The notes under the pieces are model-generated. The model saw only the letters and a program-made list of their open reading frames with translations, did not search any database and was not told the DNA's origin. From Armatimonadota bacterium (GTDB taxonomy: Bacteria; Armatimonadota; JAAZEB01), in assembly GCA_012841485.1 (NCBI GenBank), contig DUUU01000416.1, forward strand, positions 1 to 11,949: a DNA stretch of 11,949 nt, given 5' to 3'. Below are positions 6,607 through 11,949 of the stretch, piece after piece. Position 1 is the first letter of the stretch, and each line of letters opens with the position of its first letter. A program made the translations under genes and the position numbers.

Positions 6607-8120
6607 CGCGCACCTCCCCTGCAAGGCTGGTGCGGAAGGCTCCGCACCTCGACGCTGAGATCACCCGAGGTCGTCACCCGGATCATGCCCCACTCGGGGA
6701 GGGCAAACCAGGTGTCGATCATCTTGTAGAGGTTCGCACCCGTGGTTCCGATCTGCAGGCCGGCCAGAAATGCGGCCAGCAGCTGGCCACCGGCCACGAC
6801 CGCCGCGGCGGTCGCCTTGGTGATGAGCCCGGCTCCAACCAGCGCGTTGACAACTGCCTGGAGTGTCGTTGTCTGTCCAAGCACGTCCCAGAGGAACTTG
6901 CCGAGCGCAACCGCCTCCTCTGCCTTCGTGTTGGCATTGACCATGGCCACCATATCTTCACGGATGCCAGAGATACCCTGGATCCGGTCCCAGATGGCCT
7001 GAACCGCCTTCGCCCTGTCCGCGACGCCAAGCGCACCCACAATCCCCTCGAGGATCGGCATCAGCGAGTAGCCGATGACCGTCTTGCCGATGCGCTCCAT
7101 CACTTCATCGCCGGTTTCGGCGGCCAGGTCGCCGGGCGGTGTATCACCCGGCAGGTGCCCGGTACCATGAACCCAGTACTCGCAGCCACCGGTGTCCATG
7201 CGGAAGTTCACCTCATCGACAAAGGTGGAGGGGGCCATGAAGGGGCTCTGCATCGCGTCCGGAAGTGGGAGGCGCAGGATGGTGCCGAGGCTACCGATGG
7301 TCAGCGGGGTCGCGCCAGGAATAATGCCCACCTTGGTGGCCTCCGCCAGCGAGCCATCGAGGTGCAGGCCGCGGCGATGCAGACACACATACCGAAAGGC
7401 GTTGTTGGTGATCTGCATGGAGACCTTTTCCAGGTTGCTCTGGTCCAGCACGCGCACGCTGATGCCCCCCTTGGCATCCAGATCCGGCTCTATGGCGCGC
7501 GAGCGGCCAGCACTCCACCACTCGTCCAGGCAGGCAGCCAACCGTGCCTGAAACTCCTGGCCAGAGACGAGGGTGGTGAGTGACGAGTCGGGAAGCGTAT
7601 TGCGCAGATACTCGACAAGCGCCGGGAAGGCATCCAGCGATTCCAGCTCGGATAGGCGCTCGGGAGCCCGCGAGGGATCCGTCTCGATGATGCCGGGGTT
7701 GAACCACAAGTAGGCAAGCGCCGTGCTACGCGCATCGACCGCCAGGTGCATGGCCTGCCGGCCTCTGCCCTGCGGCACGGAAACCGTCAGTCCGCGCAGC
7801 TCACCGGCCGCGTCCGCCACGGCGAGAAGCTGAGCGCCCTCCTGGGAGACGCGAGTGGTAAAACCGCCGTTGCCGGCCGCTGGCGCGGTCGCCTGCCACG
7901 CTGAACGCACCATCAGGCCGTTGCCGCCGATCTCGGCGCGGGCGATGGTACCAGATACCGGGGCGTTCGTAGCGCCCGGGTCTGTGCCGGGCGGTGCCGA
8001 GCCGTCACCCCCGCCGCACCCCTGGAGCACCGGGCAGAGGAAGAGGATGCCGGCCAGGAAGCGAGCCGGCCATCGACATGGGAACGAGCGTAAAGAGTAT
8101 CCCAAGAGCGTATCATCCAA
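6603..8120 (-). CDS. Lipoprotein of unknown function, partner of the HAF lipoprotein
   Basis: It encodes up to 505 residues. A hydrophobic segment (21-33) ends in the lipobox VLQGC with Cys35, followed by a flexible GGGDGSAPPG stretch. Residues 58-115 look like a beta-rich carboxypeptidase-regulatory-like domain. A mostly helical region follows, with STALAYLWFNPGI (132-144) and EYLRNTL; I have seen this pattern in uncharacterised lipoproteins but cannot name the family. Residues 345-365 and 420-470 hold long hydrophobic or Ala/Gly-rich helices that could pack in a helical bundle or touch the membrane. Its stop overlaps the next gene by four bases (ATGA at 6606-6603), so the pair is probably co-translated. 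The start is weakly supported: TTG 8120 follows a stop directly and has no clear ribosome site; TTG 8105 keeps the lipobox and is also possible. Confidence 0.8.
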   Translation of the reverse strand: MDDTLLGYSLRSFPCRWPARFLAGILFLCPVLQGCGGGDGSAPPGTDPGATNAPVSGTIARAEIGGNGLMVRSAWQATAPAAGNGGFTTRVSQEGAQLLAVADAAGELRGLTVSVPQGRGRQAMHLAVDARSTALAYLWFNPGIIETDPSRAPERLSELESLDAFPALVEYLRNTLPDSSLTTLVSGQEFQARLAACLDEWWSAGRSRAIEPDLDAKGGISVRVLDQSNLEKVSMQITNNAFRYVCLHRRGLHLDGSLAEATKVGIIPGATPLTIGSLGTILRLPLPDAMQSPFMAPSTFVDEVNFRMDTGGCEYWVHGTGHLPGDTPPGDLAAETGDEVMERIGKTVIGYSLMPILEGIVGALGVADRAKAVQAIWDRIQGISGIREDMVAMVNANTKAEEAVALGKFLWDVLGQTTTLQAVVNALVGAGLITKATAAAVVAGGQLLAAFLAGLQIGTTGANLYKMIDTWFALPEWGMIRVTTSGDLSVEVRSLPHQPCRGGAR

Positions 8121-8265
8121 TCAATAGCTGAAGATGGTCGGAACCCACCGGGCACCGAAGCCCCCACCTCACGGGCGAGGAAGATGCCGGCAGATACCGC
8201 TGGCCCCCTTGCAGATAGCTAGGAACAGCCCCGTACGCCTGTAGTACGCACGTTCCCAGGGCGGT
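8121..8265 (-). promoter_or_regulatory. Structured 5' leader of the lipoprotein operon
   Basis: The predicted transcript has about 140 untranslated bases before the TTG at 8120. It can form a stem GGAAC/GTTCC (8256-8252 with 8226-8222) enclosing CGTAC/GTACG (8248-8244 with 8236-8232) around a 7-base loop, and further GC-rich pairings at about 8150-8170 (GGGC, loop TTCGGT, GCCC). I could not match it to a riboswitch class I know. Confidence 0.35.
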
Positions 8266-8295
8266 AGTATAGCATTCTCCAGAATAGGGCGTCAA
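8266..8295 (-). promoter_or_regulatory. Promoter of the lipoprotein operon
   Basis: On the minus strand, TTGACG (8295-8290), an 18-base spacer, then TATACT (8271-8266). It is oriented towards the gene starting at 8120, with a predicted start near 8259. It lacks the GGGGC after the -10 seen in the other two promoters. Confidence 0.65.
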
Positions 8296-8585
8296 CAGAA
8301 GTAATCGGGCATAGAGCTTTCGAGCTTAAGGAATGCCGCATGGGTGCAATCTGGGCCAGTGAGCGAGCATCGACGCGCTGAATTGCATCGCCGCTGTGGC
8401 ATGGCGGCAGCTGCCCGGGTCCGTCCGTGGGCGCGCCACGCCTTGGTGTCTTGGCCGACCATCTTCATCCGCGGTATCGTCGCGTGCAGCCGCGGAGTTC
8501 GGCGCCCGCGCGTCCCCGCCTCTAGCGGTCTGATCCTGCAGGTGTGCGGGAAGGATGGCGCCGGCCGGATGCCGAACACGCCTCC
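8296..8585. other. Divergent intergenic region upstream of the TIM-barrel protein gene
   Basis: This stretch should contain the plus-strand promoter for the gene starting at 8586, but I find no good -35/-10 pair. Open frames on both strands here are Arg/Pro/His-rich and lack ribosome binding sites, so I do not call a gene. Confidence 0.4.
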
Positions 8586-10688
8586 ATGCAGGGCCGGCAA
8601 ACACGCAGATCTCAGGCACTCATCAGGCAGCACCCCTCTTCCGGTGGTGCCGAAGCCTGTCAGCCACGTCTCCGCGCCCAGCGGCCGTGGGCAGGCGCCC
8701 CCTGCCTGGCGCTCCTCGCGCTTCTCCTCTTCGCGAATCGCCCCGCGAGCGCGGATACCTCTTGGCTGAGGCCAGCGCCCGGCCGCGAGCCCCTTCAGAT
8801 GGAGGTGGAGGCCGAGGGATTCCTGCAAGAGACCCCCTCCACGGAAATGCCTGCGCCGGGAGAGCAGCTCCGCGTCACGCTGGCGCCTGCCAATGGGATC
8901 CCCCTCTTTGAGATGGGCAAACCGGCGGAGGTCTTCCTGAATGCTCGGAGCCTGCGCGCGGAGCCCGTCGCGCTGGAGTTCACGTGGCAGCTCGCCGACA
9001 CGCACGGGAAGAGAGCGGCCTCCGGATCGGGCAGCTTCCTGGTCACCCCGGGCACCGGCTCCACCCAGATGCTCTCCCTACCCACCATGCGCGCCACTCT
9101 CTACACGCTCCAGGTAACCGCCCGCTGCATTGGCGGCCCGCGGCTCCGCGAGCGCCTGGTTTTCGCGGTTGTGCCGCCAGCGCCAAAGCGCGAGCAGGCC
9201 GTGCGTTCCCGGCTCGGCTTGAACCTGTCCGGGCCGCTCACCGAGTCAGAGCGTTCTCTCGTCCCCCTCACGGGCGCCGGATGGGCCCGGATCCCGATCC
9301 GCTGGGGTGACATTGAGAGGGAGCGCGGTTGCTACACCCTCGATCCGGAGCTGGATGCCACCCTCGGGGCTCTCTCGCGCGCAGGGATCCGCGCACTGGC
9401 CAGCCTGCACTCGGACAACCCGCTCTACCCCGCGGGTTTGGCGGCAGATGCGGCCTGGGAGCGGTTCTGCCAGGAGATGGCCGGGCGCTTCACCGGGCCC
9501 ACTGGGTTCCGCGCCTGGGAGATCGCTCTCCCGGCAGCTCCGCGCCCGGAAGGAGCCTCCGAGCCATCAAACCTGCTGGCGGCGGCGGCCGCAGCCATTC
9601 GGGCGAATGACCCCGAGGCCACCCTGATCGTCTCGGCCCAGCCGCCCGGCGTGACGGGCGGCCTCGCTGATTGGGCCGGTGTCTCTGGAATCGCGGCCTG
9701 CCCCCTGACGCCAGCCGATCCCCCCGAGGTGACGCTGTTCCCGAAAGCGGCCCCGGTGACGGGCCGCGCGCCACGGCCCCTCTATCTGGCCACGCTGCTG
9801 CCCCAGAGTGAATCGGCCCTGGCCCCGCGCGATCCCCTGAACGCCGCCGGGTCTCTGGCGCGCGCGCTCCTGGCCGGCATCGCCGAGGAGCGAATCGATG
9901 CGCTCTTTGTCGATACCTGGATCAATCGCGCCGACTCGCCTGCTCCTTTCGCCCTGGCGCTCCCCGACCTGACGCCAACCCCGGCGCTCCTCGCCTACCG
10001 GACCATCGCGGGTGTTTTCCAGAGCCCTCGTCTCAAGGCACGCATCAAAGAGGCCTTCATGCGCGGCTACCTTTTCGAGGAGGCCCACGGGATAGTGGCG
10101 GCACTCTGGAGTCCATCGGGCGAGGGAGCCATCGCCATCAAGACCGGCGCTGCCCGAGTCACCGTGACGGATGCACTCGGCGCCGTCCGTGAATACCCCA
10201 GCCGCGAGGGGATCGCCCTCCTTCCCATCGGCCCCCTCCCCTGCTACGTCCGTCTCTCTGGCGGCCCGGTAAGGATCGAACCGATGCTCGCGCCCTTGCA
10301 GGATTCCATCGTCTGCCGGCCTGGCGAGACATGGCGCACTCGCGTCCACCTGCGCAATCCGTTCCGACGCTTCCAGCTCGGCGCGCTCCGGCTCGTCTGC
10401 CCGCCAGGCTGGCGCGGTAGCCTCGATTACCCGGATCCTGGCCGGCGCGCGCGCCTCCAAGCGGTCGGCGTTCAGGTGACGCCCCCTGCCCACGCCGCGC
10501 CCGGAGCCTATCAACTGGAGCTGTGGATCGATAGGGGTATCGGCGCCCCTATCCGAATGCAGATCCCGCTCACTTTGCTCACAGGTGAGAAGGAAGCCCC
10601 GTCTGCGATGGCGAACGCCGTATTGACTGCGCACACGCATGGCGACCGGGTGCTTTTCCCGCGCGTGTTGGATGCTTGCCATCACTAG
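8586..10688 (+). CDS. Secreted protein with a glycosidase-like TIM barrel lacking catalytic glutamates (putative pseudoenzyme)
   Basis: It encodes 700 residues from ATG 8586; GTG 8544 is in frame and neither has a clear ribosome site. A hydrophobic segment (40-50), then ANRPASA, looks like a signal peptide with an unusually long basic N-region, so the true start may be later. Residues 75-200 are beta-rich and resemble an Ig-like or accessory module. Residues 208-480 look like a GH39/GH5-type TIM barrel: LGLNLSGPL, GAGWARIPIRWGDIERERG, LDATLGALSRAGIRALASLH, ERFCQEMAGRFTG and AAIRANDPEATLIVSA are typical barrel strands and helices. Where active enzymes have WEIWNEPN, this protein has WEIALPAA (311-318). 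The strand expected to carry the nucleophile reads LYLATLLPQSES (399-410), with no Glu at the usual place. Residues 561-666 form a beta-rich NEW3-like domain (PGETWRTRVHLRNP, PGAYQLELWI). It is probably a carbohydrate-binding or structural scaffold, not a hydrolase. Confidence 0.8.
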   Translation: MQGRQTRRSQALIRQHPSSGGAEACQPRLRAQRPWAGAPCLALLALLLFANRPASADTSWLRPAPGREPLQMEVEAEGFLQETPSTEMPAPGEQLRVTLAPANGIPLFEMGKPAEVFLNARSLRAEPVALEFTWQLADTHGKRAASGSGSFLVTPGTGSTQMLSLPTMRATLYTLQVTARCIGGPRLRERLVFAVVPPAPKREQAVRSRLGLNLSGPLTESERSLVPLTGAGWARIPIRWGDIERERGCYTLDPELDATLGALSRAGIRALASLHSDNPLYPAGLAADAAWERFCQEMAGRFTGPTGFRAWEIALPAAPRPEGASEPSNLLAAAAAAIRANDPEATLIVSAQPPGVTGGLADWAGVSGIAACPLTPADPPEVTLFPKAAPVTGRAPRPLYLATLLPQSESALAPRDPLNAAGSLARALLAGIAEERIDALFVDTWINRADSPAPFALALPDLTPTPALLAYRTIAGVFQSPRLKARIKEAFMRGYLFEEAHGIVAALWSPSGEGAIAIKTGAARVTVTDALGAVREYPSREGIALLPIGPLPCYVRLSGGPVRIEPMLAPLQDSIVCRPGETWRTRVHLRNPFRRFQLGALRLVCPPGWRGSLDYPDPGRRARLQAVGVQVTPPAHAAPGAYQLELWIDRGIGAPIRMQIPLTLLTGEKEAPSAMANAVLTAHTHGDRVLFPRVLDACHH

Positions 10689-10696
10689 TCCAAGCC

Positions 10697-10725
10697 TTGA
10701 CACTGTTGCCGATGTATGATATGCT
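10697..10725 (+). promoter_or_regulatory. Near-consensus sigma-70-type promoter of the two-Ig-domain gene
   Basis: TTGACA (10697-10702), a 17-base spacer and TATGCT (10720-10725), with TG one base before the -10 and GGGGC after it. It lies only 8 bases past the stop of the TIM-barrel gene and gives a leader of about 100 bases before GTG 10833. Both boxes and flanks match the minus-strand promoter at 4502-4530. Confidence 0.85.
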
Positions 10726-10832
10726 GGGGCAGCGTCTATGGTCAGCACTGCTGGTTCTCAATCCGCATGCCGACCGGACCCCGTGACAACAGCTTCCCCA
10801 CCGTAGTCGTAGCCAGCGAAGGAGGCGGTCCT

Positions 10833-11949
10833 GTGAAGGAATTACGAACGTTAGCGTGCATTCTCTCACTTGCCACGTTAACCCTTTTCGTGTATGGGGC
10901 ATTCGCGCCGAGCGGCGCGGCCCTCGCGAGCCCCGCCGTCCAGATCACCCACCCAAATCCTGGGGCGCTCGTTCAGGGGAACGTCACGGTTTCTGTGGCG
11001 TACCGAAGTGCCTCCGGCGCGAAGATCACCGACCTGGAGCTTTACGTCGATAAGGCACGATACACGTCCGTGAAGCTGGCGACGCCAGCCACCGAGGGGA
11101 CATATACCTTCGTCTGGAACACCGCTGGTCTGCCCGCGGGGGTACACACGCTCACCGCCATCGCCTACGACGCCCAGGGGAACCCCGGCGACGTAGCCGT
11201 GTCCGTCTATGTCGACCCGCAGTCGAGCGGCATGGATCTTCAGGCACCCACCGTGAAGCTCTCGAGCCCCGCCTCGGGAAGCGTCGTTCGGGGCATCGTC
11301 ACCTTGATCGCGAACGCCCTGGACAACGCCAAGGTGAACATGGTCCTCTTCCAGTTGAACGGGCGCCTCCTCTTCGCCACGAACCACCCTCCGTATCGCT
11401 ACGACCTGGATACCACGAAGTATCCCAACGGCCCTCACACCATCAAGGTCTACGCCTACGATGCTTCTGATAATTGCGGCGAGTCGACTCCCGTAGTCAT
11501 CAACGTCGATAACCCCAGCGGTCGGACGCTGCCTAACGAGCGGCCCTCCCAGCTGGCTGGCTCGACTGCCAATATCGCCAAAGCCCCGGCGCCGACCGGC
11601 AAGCCTGTCACTGCGCCGTCTTCCGAGCCGCAGCCGAGCGTTGAGATGGCCCGCAAGGGCATCCCGCAGCTCCCGACCGTCCCGGCGGCTTCCACTTCGC
11701 CACAGGCAGCTGCGCGGACCACGTCTCCCGTGGTCGCACGGCCCCAGCCTTCCGTCGCCAGCCGCTATTCGGATCTCGTCGTGCCTCGCTCCCAGATGGC
11801 GCGTTCTAACGCGCTGGCCGCGCCGACATCAAGCGTCACGCCAAACGCCACGCCCCGACCGGTGGCGAGCGCGCCCACTGCGCCCAAGCCGAGTGTCATG
11901 ATGACCGACGCCGCCCGTCCCTCTGGCTCGCGGACTTTCGCCATGGCCC
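10833..11949 (+). CDS. Secreted protein with two Ig-like domains and a Pro/Ala/Ser-rich region (3' partial)
   Basis: This frame runs off the right edge of the window; 372 residues are visible. The start is GTG 10833, with AAGGAGG (10819-10825) 7 bases upstream. Residues 1-32 are a signal peptide (hydrophobic core 8-24, ALA cleavage region). Two Ig-like domains of the Big_9 type follow: 37-127 (ITHPNPGALVQGNVTVSV, WNTAGLPAGVHTLTAIAYD) and 139-226 (VKLSSPASGSVVRGIVTLIA, LDTTKYPNGPHTIKVYAYD). From 227 on, the chain is Pro/Ala/Ser/Thr-rich and probably disordered, a linker to a domain outside the window. The Ig domains resemble the one in the gene at 3622-4458, which carries a stalk domain after its linker, so a stalk or other binding domain downstream would be no surprise. 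It has its own promoter (10697-10725). Confidence 0.88.
   Translation, partial: MKELRTLACILSLATLTLFVYGAFAPSGAALASPAVQITHPNPGALVQGNVTVSVAYRSASGAKITDLELYVDKARYTSVKLATPATEGTYTFVWNTAGLPAGVHTLTAIAYDAQGNPGDVAVSVYVDPQSSGMDLQAPTVKLSSPASGSVVRGIVTLIANALDNAKVNMVLFQLNGRLLFATNHPPYRYDLDTTKYPNGPHTIKVYAYDASDNCGESTPVVINVDNPSGRTLPNERPSQLAGSTANIAKAPAPTGKPVTAPSSEPQPSVEMARKGIPQLPTVPAASTSPQAAARTTSPVVARPQPSVASRYSDLVVPRSQMARSNALAAPTSSVTPNATPRPVASAPTAPKPSVMMTDAARPSGSRTFAMA

Noticed and set aside
6321..7583. Plus-strand open frame of 420 codons
   Set aside because: It is antisense to both lipoprotein genes, which have lipoboxes, HAF repeats and coupled starts; the frame has none of these and a biased Arg/His composition.
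8086..8125. Second possible promoter, TTGATT-17-GATACT, on the minus strand at the lipoprotein gene start
   Set aside because: Transcription from it would begin inside the coding region beyond both candidate start codons, with no further start before the signal peptide.
8121..8265. Known riboswitch (cyclic-di-GMP, cobalamin) or small SRP RNA in the leader
   Set aside because: None of the conserved core sequences of these RNAs that I know could be found; only generic stems are visible.
8292..9005. Long minus-strand open frame of 237 codons
   Set aside because: It overlaps the signal peptide and first domain of the plus-strand TIM-barrel gene, is Arg/Gly/His-rich without domain patterns, and has no ribosome binding site. 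It is a GC-driven shadow.
9567..10748. Minus-strand open frame of 393 codons opposite the TIM-barrel gene
   Set aside because: Its product is Arg/Gly/Asp-rich with no motif, and it lies antisense to a gene with clear protein-fold patterns.
1..11949. Mobile element, CRISPR array or defence system
   Set aside because: No transposase, integrase, phage gene, regular short repeat array, nuclease-helicase cluster or toxin-antitoxin pair is visible.

Overview
The window is GC-rich, gene-dense bacterial DNA with no rRNA, tRNA, CRISPR array, insertion sequence or phage gene that I can recognise. An LptA/OstA-like protein points to a diderm (outer-membrane) bacterium. Lipoproteins with Ig, PKD-like and HAF repeats, and secreted proteins pairing Ig-like domains with a copper-amine-oxidase-N ('stalk') domain, are a mix I associate with Armatimonadota and similar environmental lineages. 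That assignment is inference with low to moderate confidence. Start sites are a mix of ATG, GTG and TTG, often behind good GGAGG-type ribosome binding sites.

Layout. (1) 1-1469, plus strand: the 3' part of an LptA/OstA-like gene, then a secreted staphylococcal-nuclease-fold protein that has lost two acidic catalytic residues. (2) 1470-1664: a convergent junction with two GC-rich hairpins, each overlapping the stop codon of its gene. (3) 3337-1665, minus strand: a tight four-gene cluster of a small coiled-coil protein, a small acidic protein, a rhomboid intramembrane protease with complete active-site residues, and a small very acidic protein. (4) 4458-3622, minus strand: a secreted Ig + stalk-domain protein with a near-consensus promoter and its own terminator-like hairpin. 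(5) 8120-4600, minus strand: two lipoprotein genes overlapping by ATGA, the second a 668-residue Ig/PKD/HAF-repeat protein, followed by a perfect 15-bp hairpin. (6) 8586-10688, plus strand: a large secreted protein with a glycosidase-like TIM-barrel region lacking the expected catalytic glutamates. (7) 10833-end, plus strand: a secreted protein with two Ig-like domains and a long Pro/Ala/Ser linker, cut by the window edge.

Nearly every gene encodes an exported, lipid-anchored or membrane protein, so the region reads as a cell-envelope neighbourhood rather than a mobile or defence island. The most useful observations are two apparent pseudoenzymes (nuclease-like and glycosidase-like), two almost identical core promoters driving the two Ig-domain genes, a leader that could hide the ribosome binding site of the rhomboid cluster, and the compact promoter-gene-hairpin units on the minus strand. 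I found no convincing evidence of a wholly new system. The rhomboid cluster and the lipoprotein pair are the best candidates for undescribed biology.
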